From DAIUFH01 sp036844705 (GTDB lineage: Bacteria > Bacillota > Clostridia > Tissierellales > Tissierellaceae): DNA of 62,194 nt. The notes beneath the pieces are model-generated. The model saw only the letters and a list, made by a program, of their open reading frames with translations. It made no database searches and had not been told where the DNA came from. A program made the translations under genes and the position numbers. The stretch spans positions 1-62,194 of the forward strand of contig DAIUFH010000004.1 of NCBI GenBank assembly GCA_036844705.1, read 5' to 3'. Of the stretch, positions 18,131 to 27,378 are shown in pieces (position 1 is the first letter of the stretch; each line of letters opens with the position of its first letter).

Positions 18131-18922
18131 TTATCCCAGAGCCACGTCAAGTATCATCATTACTACAAACCCTAAAGCTACCCCTATGGTTCCAACATTA
18201 CTATGCTCTCCTGCCTGCGCTTCAGGTATGAGTTCCTCAGCAACAACGTAAATCATAGCTCCGGCTGCAAAGGAAAGCAGGTATGGAAGTAATGGTTCAA
18301 TTACACTTGTAAGAAGTATAGTCAAAACAGCAGCAATGGGTTCCACAATTCCTGATAATGTACCATAAACAAAAGATTTTTTCTTGGATAAGCCTTCACT
18401 GTTGAGAGGCATGGAAATAATGGCGCCCTCTGGGAAGTTTTGTATTGCGATACCAATAGAAAGCGAAAATGCACCTGCCATGGATATAAGTGAATTCTCT
18501 GCCAATACTCCCGCAAATACAACTCCTACAGCCATTCCCTCAGGAATATTGTGAAGAGTAACTGCCAAAACAAGCATTGTGGTTTTCCTAAGCTTTGTGC
18601 TTTTGGATGTGACACCTTCAGGCTCATCTTCATTCAGGTGAATATGGGGAATGATATTATCAAGAATAAGTAAGAAAAATATCCCAACCATAAATCCAAC
18701 TGCAGCCGGAACCCAAGCTATGATGCCCTGTTCATTTGCCATATCTATTGATGGAATTAAGAGTGACCAAACGGAAGCTGCAATCATGACTCCTGAAGCA
18801 AATCCAAGTAGGGATTTTTCCATTTTATCTCCCATGCCGTTTTTCATAAAAAAAACCATAGCGGCACCTAATGTAGTGCCAATAAATGGTATTATAACTC
18901 CGATAAACGTATTTGTGTACAT
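18131..18922 (-). CDS. ZIP family metal transporter
   Basis: The 263-residue, eight-helix transporter imports divalent metals (Zn, Fe or Mn). The two metal-site helices are clear: HNIPEGMAVG (TM4) and QNFPEGAIISMPL (TM5). A histidine- and acid-rich loop (HIHLNEDEPEG) links TM3 and TM4. The start at 18922 is set by AAAGGAGGTAACT; the in-frame ATG 42 nt upstream has no site. It is a single gene with no metal-responsive operator recognised upstream. Confidence 0.92.
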   Translation of the reverse strand: MYTNTFIGVIIPFIGTTLGAAMVFFMKNGMGDKMEKSLLGFASGVMIAASVWSLLIPSIDMANEQGIIAWVPAAVGFMVGIFFLLILDNIIPHIHLNEDEPEGVTSKSTKLRKTTMLVLAVTLHNIPEGMAVGVVFAGVLAENSLISMAGAFSLSIGIAIQNFPEGAIISMPLNSEGLSKKKSFVYGTLSGIVEPIAAVLTILLTSVIEPLLPYLLSFAAGAMIYVVAEELIPEAQAGEHSNVGTIGVALGFVVMMILDVALG

Positions 18923-19078
18923 AGTTACCTCCTTTTGAGTTTCTAATATATCATAAATACCCATAAATATTTATTTACTATATATTATATGTCTTAAACT
19001 ACTAAATGTCATGCCTTTTTATAATTATCAAGTATAGTAATAATACTTTATAATATATATCTTATAAAAACGTTACCA

Positions 19079-19210
19079 TTCACAGTCATGCCGAGCATAC
19101 ATTCTTGTCATCCTGAGTTTTGCAGTATGATTACAGCTTTCGAAGGATCCCGGTTTTAGACCCGAGATTCTTCACCTGCGGTTCAGAATGACACTAGCTG
19201 ACGCCCGTAT
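19079..19210. repeat. Dispersed intergenic repeat, copy 4
   Basis: Two segments are present: GTCATCCTGAGTTTTGCAG...CGAAGGATCCCGG, then ACCCGAGATTCTTCACC with GGTTCAGAATGACAC and GCTGACGC. This is the main content of the roughly 390-nt gene-free stretch 18923-19313; AT-rich DNA makes up the rest. Confidence 0.65.
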
Positions 19211-19248
19211 AAAATCTACTGTGAATAGTAACATAAAAATAGCATAAG

Positions 19249-19284
19249 AAAACCCACGTAGCTCCTTTGCTTTACGTGGGTTTT
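19249..19284. terminator. Terminator of the flavin-binding oxidase-like gene
   Basis: AAAACCCACGTA pairs with TACGTGGGTTTT around a 12-nt loop. It can act on both strands; the only nearby upstream gene is the minus-strand one ending at 19314. Confidence 0.85.
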
Positions 19285-19313
19285 TATTCTGATGCCGATG
19301 GTAGAGAAATATA

Positions 19314-19817
19314 CTAATTGGTTTGAGAATTTTTTTCTCTAACCAGTTCAATTGCCTCCTTGCCACTCATATGCTCAATTTTAAGCTCTATCATACATGT
19401 AGCATTGTATTCCTTGTCAATTGCCTGTTGACGATGTCCTTCATCGTGATTTGGAGCATACTTTTTCGCAAGAGCATTGATTGCATTTCTTTTTTCTTCT
19501 TCATCCTCCAAAATACGAGCTTGTCCAAAGACGATAACACTTCTAAAATAAGTGGTATATTCATCGGGCACTACTTGGTCCTTATCAACTACACAAAAAG
19601 AAACTTTTTGATTTTTCCTAACAGCATCCACCCTATGACCTTTTTTAGCACCATGAAAGAAAATTTTATCATCATGATATACATAACTGACAGGAACAGC
19701 ATATGGGTAATCATCATCCCCATATACGGCCAATACTCCGGATGTTCCACTATTTAAAATCTCAATACATTCTTGTAAGGATAATGCCTGCTTTTTGCGA
19801 CGCATTTCTCTAAACAT
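19314..19817 (-). CDS. Pyridoxamine 5'-phosphate oxidase-like flavin-binding protein (NimA type)
   Basis: The 167-residue protein has a split-barrel FMN-binding fold like nitroimidazole reductase NimA. Typical segments are GTSGVLAVYGDDDYPYAVPVSY (about 29-50), FHGAKKGHR (about 59-67) and a mid-protein VFGQARIL strand. It probably binds FMN or another cofactor; reductase activity is inferred from the family only. GAGGTGACT lies before the ATG at 19817. It is a single gene with its own terminator. Confidence 0.83.
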   Translation of the reverse strand: MFREMRRKKQALSLQECIEILNSGTSGVLAVYGDDDYPYAVPVSYVYHDDKIFFHGAKKGHRVDAVRKNQKVSFCVVDKDQVVPDEYTTYFRSVIVFGQARILEDEEEKRNAINALAKKYAPNHDEGHRQQAIDKEYNATCMIELKIEHMSGKEAIELVREKNSQTN

Positions 19818-19872
19818 ATAGTCACCTCTTTCATATAATAGATGCTTCTTATAAGATACATGTTATTATTTT

Positions 19873-19965
19873 TGGCGGAGAGAGAGGGATTTGAACCCCC
19901 GGTGCAAGATGTCTTGCACAACGGTTTTCGAGACCGCCACCATAAGCCAGCTCGGACATCTCTCC
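19873..19965 (-). tRNA. tRNA-Ser, anticodon CGA
   Basis: This is a class II tRNA with a long variable arm (TGTGCAAGACATCTTGCAC region). The acceptor is GGAGAGA with TCTCTCC, the T-loop is GGTTCAAATCC, and the anticodon loop is CTCGAAA, which gives anticodon CGA (reads UCG). CCA is encoded. It sits 7 nt past the tadA stop codon. Confidence 0.95.
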
Positions 19966-19971
19966 ACATAA

Positions 19972-20427
19972 TTATTTATTCACTTTGTCTTTTCTCAATT
20001 TCTTAAAAAAATCCTTTAATATTTTGCTACACTCGCTTTCAAGGACTCCAACAGTTAAGTCCACCTTATGATTGAACCTTGGGTTTGTTACCAGATCTTC
20101 AACTGAACCACAGCAGCCTCTTTTAGGATCCATGGCACCAATTACAAGCCTGTCTATCCTGGAGTTGACTATCGCACCTGCACACATTGCACATGGCTCT
20201 AGGGTTACATACATAGTACAATTTAGTAATCTCCAACCACCTAAATATTCACATGCCATCTTTATTGCGCTCATTTCAGCATGAGCAGTAGAATCCTTGC
20301 ATGTTTCAATAAGATTATGACCCCTTCCTATGATTTTTCCATCATGTACAATAATAGCACCCACAGGTACTTCGTAGGTGCATGCAAATGCTTCTTTTAT
20401 AGCTACATACATATAGTATTCGTCCAT
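19972..20427 (-). CDS. tadA: tRNA-specific adenosine deaminase TadA
   Basis: TadA deaminates A34 of tRNA-Arg(ACG) to inosine. The 151-residue protein has the zinc deaminase motif HAEMSAI (about 50-56) and PCAMCAGAI (about 80-88), with the catalytic Glu in HAE and zinc ligands His and two Cys. GGTGAT precedes the ATG at 20427. It is bracketed by tRNA-Arg and tRNA-Ser on the same strand, which resembles the trnSL-Ser/yaaJ arrangement of Bacillus. Confidence 0.95.
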   Translation of the reverse strand: MDEYYMYVAIKEAFACTYEVPVGAIIVHDGKIIGRGHNLIETCKDSTAHAEMSAIKMACEYLGGWRLLNCTMYVTLEPCAMCAGAIVNSRIDRLVIGAMDPKRGCCGSVEDLVTNPRFNHKVDLTVGVLESECSKILKDFFKKLRKDKVNK

Positions 20428-20450
20428 GAAATCACCATTTTATTTCAATG

Positions 20451-20526
20451 TGGCGCACCCGAGAGGAATCGAACCCCCGCACATGCCTTAGGAGGGCACT
20501 GCTCTATCCGACTGAGCTACGGGCGC
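20451..20526 (-). tRNA. tRNA-Arg, anticodon CCT
   Basis: The 76-nt tRNA has acceptor GCGCCCG paired with CGGGTGC, D-arm TAGCTCAGTCGGATAGAGCA, anticodon loop CTCCTAA (anticodon CCT, reads AGG), T-loop GGTTCGATTCC and encoded CCA. Confidence 0.95.
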
Positions 20527-20580
20527 ACATATCACACTATCATATTTTACATTAATTTTTTTTAAATGTCAATTTTTTAG

Positions 20581-21765
20581 CTACAATGATTTAAATATAG
20601 CTTCCTGCATACTGTATAGACTTGCATAAAACCTATAAACTAGATTTATTAAATTTACTTTACCAACTTTTTGTTTGTTTATGATATTAGTTGTAAATAC
20701 AGGTACATCATTTTCAAGAACTATAACCTGCCCAAGATTAGTGTTCTCCTTTAATGGGAGTTTAGTATCGCTTAATTTAATATCCAATTTTATATCAGTA
20801 TTGTTATTTAGGAACTTTGATAAAGTAACTTCAGGATAAATATCGATATTCTTTGGTTCTCCTATCTTAAATTCAATAGTTTGAAGAGGAAGCTCATCAT
20901 GTAGTATAATTCTTTTAGAATAATTGTTTTTGCCATATTCCATAAGAGCTTTGCTGACAGCTGTTCTATCATCAAAATTTCCTGCCCCCATTACTATTCC
21001 AATTAATCTAATATCCTCTGTTTTTCTTGGTTCCCCCTTTATCCCAATAGTCGAGACTAAACAATACCCGGCCTTACCTGTAAATCCTGTCTTCAGGCCA
21101 TCAACATTTTCAACTGTCCTTAACAATGGGTTTGTATTCATCTCAAGAAAGTTTCTACTTGGTTCACTTATAAATGGTAGTTTCGAATATTCAAGTACTT
21201 CAGGATAATCTTCCAAAAGATTTTTAACTAATATAAACAATTCTCTTGTTGTCATTTTATTTTGAAGACCTTCCTTATTTATTGGTAAACCTGAAGAATT
21301 ATACAATTCACAGTTCTTCAAACCAAGGTTATCGGCCTTATTTTTCATAAGTTTTATAAAATTTCCCTCTGTACCAGCAATATGTTTTGCCAAAGCATAT
21401 ACAGCATCATTTCCTGAAATAACTATTGCAGCCTTTAACAGTTTTTCTACTGTAAATTCCTCTCCTGGCTTTAACTTATAGCTACTGCCAGTGACTTTAG
21501 AAGTATCCTCATCTATAACTATAATGTCACTATAGCTTATATTACCTTTGCTTATTTCATCCATAATTACATAATATGATAATAGTTTTGAGGTGCTGGC
21601 TAACTCTAAAGTAGTATCAATATTGTAACTCTCCAATATTTCTCCTGTTTCAAAATCCGCAAGTAAATAGGACTTTATCTTATCTTCATAACCATTGAGT
21701 CCAAAGGCAAGATTATTTAACAGCAAAAGTGAAATTAATAAAACTAAAAAGAATTTCTTTATCAA
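20581..21765 (-). CDS. D-alanyl-D-alanine carboxypeptidase (PBP, DacF/DacA type)
   Basis: This is a low-molecular-weight penicillin-binding protein that trims the terminal D-Ala of peptidoglycan stem peptides. The active-site motifs are STSK at 57-60 (SxxK), SGN in VISGNDAV (about 115) and KTG in DGLKTGFTG. A C-terminal PBP5-like beta domain follows. The start is taken as a TTG at 21765, which yields a clean signal peptide (MIKKFFLVLLISLLLL) with GGGGGTAG upstream; the in-frame ATG at 21804 gives a longer N-terminus without a site. In spore-formers the DacF type works on forespore cortex, but the exact role is not decided here. Confidence 0.9.
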   Translation of the reverse strand: MIKKFFLVLLISLLLLNNLAFGLNGYEDKIKSYLLADFETGEILESYNIDTTLELASTSKLLSYYVIMDEISKGNISYSDIIVIDEDTSKVTGSSYKLKPGEEFTVEKLLKAAIVISGNDAVYALAKHIAGTEGNFIKLMKNKADNLGLKNCELYNSSGLPINKEGLQNKMTTRELFILVKNLLEDYPEVLEYSKLPFISEPSRNFLEMNTNPLLRTVENVDGLKTGFTGKAGYCLVSTIGIKGEPRKTEDIRLIGIVMGAGNFDDRTAVSKALMEYGKNNYSKRIILHDELPLQTIEFKIGEPKNIDIYPEVTLSKFLNNNTDIKLDIKLSDTKLPLKENTNLGQVIVLENDVPVFTTNIINKQKVGKVNLINLVYRFYASLYSMQEAIFKSL

Positions 21766-21879
21766 ATTAACTACCCCCAAGCGATGCCATTTTAAATTAT
21801 TCACTATTTTTATGTAACAAATAACCTATTGTTCAAATATAATGTATTACGCATGAAAATATCTTAAGGAGGTTTAAAA

Positions 21880-21981
21880 ATGGGTGATTACAGAAGGCGT
21901 GAAAATGAACGTACAGATTCTAGCTTACTATTCTTTTTCCTGTTACTGGTAATAATTTTTTCTGGTGGTTTAAATTGGTAA
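21880..21981 (+). CDS. Small single-pass membrane ORF 1 (33 residues)
   Basis: A strong AAGGAGG lies 6 nt upstream of the ATG. The product is a charged N-terminus (MGDYRRRENERTDS), a hydrophobic core SLLFFFLLLVIIF and a short tail SGGLNW. A second ORF at 57283-57402 has the same plan and the near-identical core DSLLFFFLLLVI, so both are likely real genes. A terminator follows directly. The family is not recognised; spore-associated mini-membrane proteins of Firmicutes are comparable in size and style (inference). Confidence 0.72.
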   Translation: MGDYRRRENERTDSSLLFFFLLLVIIFSGGLNW

Positions 21982-21997
21982 ATGTCTAATTAAAATA

Positions 21998-22022
21998 AAA
22001 GGGGGTTAACCTCCCCTTTTTT
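21998..22022 (+). terminator. Terminator of small ORF 1
   Basis: AAAGGGG pairs with CCCCTTT around an 8-nt loop, followed by TTTTT. It also abuts the stop of the convergent M1 peptidase. Confidence 0.85.
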
Positions 22023-23505
22023 AGTTATTAAGCCACCTATCTGCACGTCTAGTAAAATTGTCTCCTGTAACTAATTCACAAACATTTATAAGATCTTCAG
22101 TTGTCGCATTTTTAAATTTATAGCTATTATAAAATTCACTTAATATATTATATAATACTTTTTCTCCATAATCTCTCTTAATTTGATCGAAAAATATTGG
22201 ACCTTTAGCATATACTAAAATTCCATATTCATCCCAGTCTGAAAAATACTTTAAATGCTTATTTACTATTTGTATATCACCTAAATAAAGCTGTCCATAA
22301 TCATAACCATCCCTTATCTGACGATTATAATATTCCTTACCTCTAGCTTTACCATATACTTCCTTGGTATAAATTACCTCCGAGTAGGTTGCTAGGGATT
22401 CGTCCAGCCATGCTTCCTTAATCTGATTTAAGCCAACTATTCCATACCACCATTGATGAGCCGTTTCATGAACAATTACTGTTTCTAGCATGTCTCTCCT
22501 AGTATAATCAAAGTACTCATTACTTATAAAAACTATTCCAGGATACTCCATACCAGATGGAAATTCAGTCATTACTATACTATATTGTCCATATGGATAT
22601 TTACCAAATATCTTATTAAACTTTTTTATGGAATTTGCAGCTACTTCTAAGCTTTGCTTAATCATTGTACTTTTACCATCTAAATAGTACAGTTTGATTA
22701 CGGTATCATCGACCTTTGATTCTTTAATCTTAAATTCCTTGCTTGCTGACCAAGCAAAATCTCGCAACAATTTTCCCTCTATCTGATAAACTCTCTTATC
22801 TTCCTGTATATCATCAGTTAAAATATTTCCACTGGAGGCTATTACAATATCCTTTTCTGTTGTTATATTCACATCATAATCCGCTATATCAGAATAAAAT
22901 GGGTCGCCAATCTTATAATATGGTTCCAGATCCCACCCATCTTCATCATATACGCACAAAATAGGATACCAATTTCCAACATTGATAGTCCTATCACCAT
23001 ATCCAAATCTATCTTTAGAAGAAGGAAGTTTTACTTCATATTCCATATATATTTCAATTTCGTCCTGAGGCTCTAAAGGTTCATCTAATTTAACTCTCAA
23101 TATTGTTTCATCTTCTCCAACTATAGAATAATCAAGATTTTCATCATCTCTGGAAATATCAACTATATCAATCCATCCACCTATATAGCTTATGGGGTCA
23201 CTAAAGCTTCTATCAAATAATATAGGAGCAGAATCTACAGTTTTATAGGCATTTGGATAAAGATGAAAATATATTTCATCCAAAACCTCTCCTGTATTAT
23301 TGACATATGTAGTAGTTTGTTCACCTGTATAGGTTTTATTTCTGGAATCAAGAGTTACATTAATCTCATACCGATTAATGCTGTCAAGTTCTATATTATC
23401 AATATCATCAACTACGAGAGTATCTGTTCCTAAGGCTTCGCCTTTATTACAGCCAGATAATATTAAAAATATAAAGACAATTAATAGTAAATGCTTCTTT
23501 TTCAT
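22021..23505 (-). CDS. M1-family metallopeptidase, lipoprotein
   Basis: The 494-residue exported zinc aminopeptidase-like protein has a lipoprotein signal MKKKHLLLIVFIFLILSGC (lipobox LSGC). An N-terminal beta domain (about 45-240) precedes the gluzincin catalytic domain with HETAH at 346-350 and a downstream Glu in WLDESLATYSE. Truncated M1 proteins lacking the C-terminal HEAT domain are common in Clostridia. The GAMEN-like substrate loop reads PSGMEYPGIV (about 315-325), which is close to the family pattern. It is a single gene; GGGTGTGA lies before the ATG. Confidence 0.9.
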   Translation of the reverse strand: MKKKHLLLIVFIFLILSGCNKGEALGTDTLVVDDIDNIELDSINRYEINVTLDSRNKTYTGEQTTTYVNNTGEVLDEIYFHLYPNAYKTVDSAPILFDRSFSDPISYIGGWIDIVDISRDDENLDYSIVGEDETILRVKLDEPLEPQDEIEIYMEYEVKLPSSKDRFGYGDRTINVGNWYPILCVYDEDGWDLEPYYKIGDPFYSDIADYDVNITTEKDIVIASSGNILTDDIQEDKRVYQIEGKLLRDFAWSASKEFKIKESKVDDTVIKLYYLDGKSTMIKQSLEVAANSIKKFNKIFGKYPYGQYSIVMTEFPSGMEYPGIVFISNEYFDYTRRDMLETVIVHETAHQWWYGIVGLNQIKEAWLDESLATYSEVIYTKEVYGKARGKEYYNRQIRDGYDYGQLYLGDIQIVNKHLKYFSDWDEYGILVYAKGPIFFDQIKRDYGEKVLYNILSEFYNSYKFKNATTEDLINVCELVTGDNFTRRADRWLNN

Positions 23506-23625
23506 TAAATCACACCCTATTGATTATAGTATTAATATTAGCTTTATATTATGATATTATCATAAAATTAGTCATTTGCGTAAATTATATCTAAACTTTT
23601 TACTTCGTTGCTTTTGATATACCTG

Positions 23626-23663
23626 CAAAAAAATAAGGGCATATTGTTTTAACATGCCCTTAT
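23626..23663 (-). terminator. Terminator of the TAXI-TRAP operon
   Basis: On the minus strand ATAAGGGCAT pairs with ATGCCCTTAT, followed by a T run (the A tract at about 23627-23633 of the plus strand). Confidence 0.85.
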
Positions 23664-23678
23664 AGCCTAAAATCTTAT

Positions 23679-25673
23679 TTATGCTGTTATTTTATTTTTA
23701 ATTCTCTGCTTTTGTAAGAAATATATGCCAACTAATACTACTAATCCAATCAAGTCAGAAACTGTACCGGGTTTTAACAGCAAGAATGCTGCTATTGCAA
23801 GAGGTATCCTTTCATAAACTTTACAATGATCAAACAGATATCCTTCTACTGCGCCAGCTAAACAAACAATACCAATCATTGCTGAAACTGCAACAGGTAT
23901 TGCCTTGAATACTGGCAGGAATTTTACTGTTGTACCTACTACTTCTTCTACTAAAATCAATGTTGGATCCATAGCAAATATATATGGAACTATAAACGCT
24001 GCCAGGGCGAGCTTTACCGCCTGAAATCCGGTTTTCATAGAATTTGCTCCGGCTATACCGGCTCCTGCATATGCTGCTAGGGCAACAGGGGGGGTAATGT
24101 CAGCTATTACTCCAAAGTATAGAATAAATAAATGAGCCGCCATTATATTTACATCTAACTTAATTAAAGCCGGAACTGCCATTGTAGCAAGGACTATATA
24201 TTTAGCTGTTGTGGGTAAGCCCATACCTAATATTAGAGAAGCAAGCATTGTAAAGAATAATGTCAGTATCAAACTACCACCAGCTATACTAACTATTAAC
24301 TCTGCTATTCTAAGTCCTAAACCTGTCAATGTAACAACTCCAACTATCATACCGGCACAAGCACAGGCACAGGCTACACCTACAGCACTTTTAGCGCCAG
24401 ACTCTAGTGCCCCTAAAAATTCCTTTATACCGAAGGAGTGATTATGCTTAATCAATGAAACTAATACTGCAATTACAATACTAAATACTATTGCATAAAA
24501 AGCCGATTTTAGCGGTGTATATCCTGCTAATAAGAAGAATACTATTGCTACCAAAGGAAGAATCATATATCCATCCTTTTTCATTATCCTGCTAATCTTT
24601 GGCAGTTGATCTCTTGGCAATCCCTTTAACCCTAACTTGGAGGCCTCCAAATGAACCATAGTTCCAACTGCAAAATAATAGAGTAATGCTGGAATCGCTG
24701 CAGCTATTATTATCTTGTTATATGCTATACCAGTAAATTCTGCCATTATAAATGCCGCTGCGCCCATTACAGGCGGCATTATCTGGCCTCCTGTAGAAGC
24801 TGCTGCCTCTACTGCTCCTGCAAAATATGGCTTATATCCAGTTTTCTTCATTAAAGGTATGGTAAAGGCTCCAGTAGTTACCGTATTTGCAACCGAGCTA
24901 CCTGATATAGAACCCATAAACCCACTTGCTACTACTGCTGTCATTGCCGGACCACTCTTAGAATGTCCTGTTATTGCATATGCTACATCGATAAAGAACT
25001 TTCCTACACCTGTTTTATCTAAAACTGCTCCAAATAATATAAACATAAACACAAATGTAGCAGAAACACCTAATGGAATACCCATTATGCCTTCAAGACC
25101 AAGATACATATGAGAGACAATTCTTTCTAAAGAGAACCCTCTATGTGCAAGAAGTCCTGGCATGTACGGTCCTAAGTATGCATAAGCAAGGAAAATTATC
25201 GCTACTATTGGAAGAGCTGCTCCTACTACTCTTCTAGCGATTTCTAAAGTAATTAATATGGCCACAATACCAAATATTAAGTCTATATTATTTACACTGC
25301 CTGCTTTTAATGCTATTTGCTCGTTGAATAAGAACAAATAACCAAATACAATAATTACTAAAACTATAAATACATAGTCTAATGGTGAAATTTTATCCTT
25401 TTTTGATTTTTTACTGCCGGGATAAAAGGTAAATCCCAATACAAAGGCAAATATTATATGTAGCGATCTCTGCTTTGCAGATAATAATGTGCCAAATCCT
25501 GCAGTCCATAAATGAAATACAGACATCGCTATAGCTATAATTGCGGCTATCTTTCCGATATTTCCACTTAGTTTTCTTAAACTTGAGGTTTCCTTATCAA
25601 ATTCTTCCATCAATTTGTCTACATCCAATGCTACTTCAGATTCGGTAATCAACTTTTCTTTTTCATCACTCAT
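23679..25673 (-). CDS. TRAP transporter fused permease (DctQM type, TAXI family)
   Basis: The 664-residue membrane protein fuses the small (4TM) and large (12TM) TRAP permease subunits. The large-subunit hallmarks include a GxxxGSISGSSVANTV region (about 255-268), GAFTIPLMKKTGY and GMGLPTTAKYIV (about 475-485). It is driven by Na+ or H+ and fed by the TAXI binding protein encoded in the same operon. Its ATG overlaps the DUF1850 stop by 4 nt, and the SD (AAGGAGGG) lies in that gene's end. The substrate is unknown; glutamate and other dicarboxylates are documented for the family. Confidence 0.93.
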   Translation of the reverse strand: MSDEKEKLITESEVALDVDKLMEEFDKETSSLRKLSGNIGKIAAIIAIAMSVFHLWTAGFGTLLSAKQRSLHIIFAFVLGFTFYPGSKKSKKDKISPLDYVFIVLVIIVFGYLFLFNEQIALKAGSVNNIDLIFGIVAILITLEIARRVVGAALPIVAIIFLAYAYLGPYMPGLLAHRGFSLERIVSHMYLGLEGIMGIPLGVSATFVFMFILFGAVLDKTGVGKFFIDVAYAITGHSKSGPAMTAVVASGFMGSISGSSVANTVTTGAFTIPLMKKTGYKPYFAGAVEAAASTGGQIMPPVMGAAAFIMAEFTGIAYNKIIIAAAIPALLYYFAVGTMVHLEASKLGLKGLPRDQLPKISRIMKKDGYMILPLVAIVFFLLAGYTPLKSAFYAIVFSIVIAVLVSLIKHNHSFGIKEFLGALESGAKSAVGVACACACAGMIVGVVTLTGLGLRIAELIVSIAGGSLILTLFFTMLASLILGMGLPTTAKYIVLATMAVPALIKLDVNIMAAHLFILYFGVIADITPPVALAAYAGAGIAGANSMKTGFQAVKLALAAFIVPYIFAMDPTLILVEEVVGTTVKFLPVFKAIPVAVSAMIGIVCLAGAVEGYLFDHCKVYERIPLAIAAFLLLKPGTVSDLIGLVVLVGIYFLQKQRIKNKITA

Positions 25674-26242
25674 TTTAAGCCCTCCTTTATGATATACTTA
25701 AATACAGCAATATTTTTGATTTCCAGCTTCACTCCTTCTCTAGGCTTACTAAAATTTAGAAATTCATATTCTTTACCATTTATCAAAAGTTTATGATTTG
25801 CCCTCACCGCACCAGTTCTATAAATTAAATTATTCATGATTTCATTAATATCATATATCCTAAAACCATTATCAGTTATTTCAAATTTATATGGTGTTGT
25901 TGATGGCAAACCAGCACCATATGAGTGAAAATAAGTCTCAATCAATACGATTTTATTATCCTTTATTAAATATATCTCTGAGACTGGTGTTAGTTGAACT
26001 GAATGTGTATATACAACAGTAAAAGTCTGTTCCTCACTAATCCTCCATGATTTAAGATATTCATTTGTTCTAAAATCATAAGCTATCAGAACCTTTAGCG
26101 GAATAAAACTTAATATAAAAATAAATAATAACAGACACAATAAAATTCTTTTAACAGTAGGGAAGGTATTGATTAGTTCAACACCCTCCCTACTAAATTC
26201 TTCTTTATTTAATACCCATTTCATCAAAGTAACGCTGAGCAC
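25670..26242 (-). CDS. DUF1850 protein of TAXI-TRAP operons
   Basis: The protein is up to 190 residues, with one N-terminal membrane anchor (about 30-50) and an extracytoplasmic beta domain containing FTVVYTHSVQLTPVSEIY and YFHSYGAGLPS, typical of DUF1850. It sits between the TAXI receptor and the permease, as elsewhere, and probably assists the transporter (inference). The start is unclear. The longest frame begins at 26242 (or ATG 26224) inside the receptor gene without a ribosome binding site. The only good SD (GGGAGGG, 26183-26190) points to a region with no in-frame ATG, GTG or TTG, only an ATC at 26173. Confidence 0.75.
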   Translation of the reverse strand: MLSVTLMKWVLNKEEFSREGVELINTFPTVKRILLCLLLFIFILSFIPLKVLIAYDFRTNEYLKSWRISEEQTFTVVYTHSVQLTPVSEIYLIKDNKIVLIETYFHSYGAGLPSTTPYKFEITDNGFRIYDINEIMNNLIYRTGAVRANHKLLINGKEYEFLNFSKPREGVKLEIKNIAVFKYIIKEGLK

Positions 26243-27236
26243 CTGGATGTACGTCTATAGGCATACCATCTAATGCTGTTTCTAATTTAATGTCATTTCC
26301 TCTATCATGAGTGTCTATTATTACTTGTCTTTGTTCAAATAATTGTTTTGTCATATTGTATGCTAAATCTTCATCTAAGTCTTGAGGCACTACTAACATA
26401 GCCATAACAGCTGCAGCAGTAACATCATCTGTTTGATTTCTATAGCTATTAGCAGGGATAGTTACCTCTGTGTAGAATGGGTATTTGGCTGCCAAAGCTG
26501 CAATCTTATCAGAATCAACTGGTACCACTACTATGTCAGCAGTCTGCGTTACTTCTGTAACTGCTGATGTTGGAATAGCACCTGTTACAAATGCAGCATC
26601 AACTTGTTTATCTTTTAATTGGTCAGCTGCTTCATTAAATGATAGATAGTCAGCTTTAGCTAAATCATCATAAGTCAATCCATATTCAGCTAACATTTGT
26701 CTAGCATTTACTTCTGTACCTGAACCAGGAGCACCTACCGCCACCTTCTTGCCTTTTAAATCCTCGATTCCTTTGATTCCAGAACTAGCTGTAGCAATTA
26801 CTTGAGTAACTTCAGGATATAATACGGCCATGCCACGAATATTTGTTACCTTATCCTTATCTGCAAATGACTCAGTTCCAGTCCATGCATAATAGGTAAC
26901 ATCATTCTGTACAAATGCAACTTCAGTCTCACCGGAAGCAACTAGTCCAATATTTTCAACTGAAGCACCTGTTGCTTGTGCATTTGCTGTAACTCCATCA
27001 ATATGTTCATTGTAAATCTTAGCCATGGCTCCACCTAGTGGATAATATGTACCACCAGTTCCACCGGTTGCTATGTTAATGAATACTTTCTTTCCACCTG
27101 TTGGTGCTTCTTCCTTTTCACCTGCTGGGGCTGATTCATTTCCACCTGCCGGTGCCGATTCATTTCCACTACATCCAGCTAACATTGAAACCATCATGAC
27201 CAATACTAATAATACTGATATCGTTTTCCTAGACAT
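26205..27236 (-). CDS. TAXI-family TRAP solute-binding lipoprotein
   Basis: The 343-residue extracytoplasmic receptor feeds the TRAP permease. The lipoprotein signal ends in LAGC (about 19-22). An acidic/Pro linker follows in which GNESAPAG is repeated in tandem. The TAXI domain then shows NIATGGTGGTYYPLGGAMA (about 53-71) and GKKVAVGAPGSGTEVNARQ (about 165-183), both typical of the family. AGAAGGGG lies before the ATG. It is the first gene of the receptor, DUF1850, permease operon. Confidence 0.94.
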   Translation of the reverse strand: MSRKTISVLLVLVMMVSMLAGCSGNESAPAGGNESAPAGEKEEAPTGGKKVFINIATGGTGGTYYPLGGAMAKIYNEHIDGVTANAQATGASVENIGLVASGETEVAFVQNDVTYYAWTGTESFADKDKVTNIRGMAVLYPEVTQVIATASSGIKGIEDLKGKKVAVGAPGSGTEVNARQMLAEYGLTYDDLAKADYLSFNEAADQLKDKQVDAAFVTGAIPTSAVTEVTQTADIVVVPVDSDKIAALAAKYPFYTEVTIPANSYRNQTDDVTAAAVMAMLVVPQDLDEDLAYNMTKQLFEQRQVIIDTHDRGNDIKLETALDGMPIDVHPGAQRYFDEMGIK

Positions 27237-27378
27237 TTTAAATCCCCCTTCTTTTTAAGCATTCTAATAACAATTACCGATACTCCTCTTGAAGTAAATT
27301 TTATATGTCAGAAAATCGGATAATAATATTATACACCATAATAGCATATATTTTTTATCGAAATTTGTCGAAAAATTT

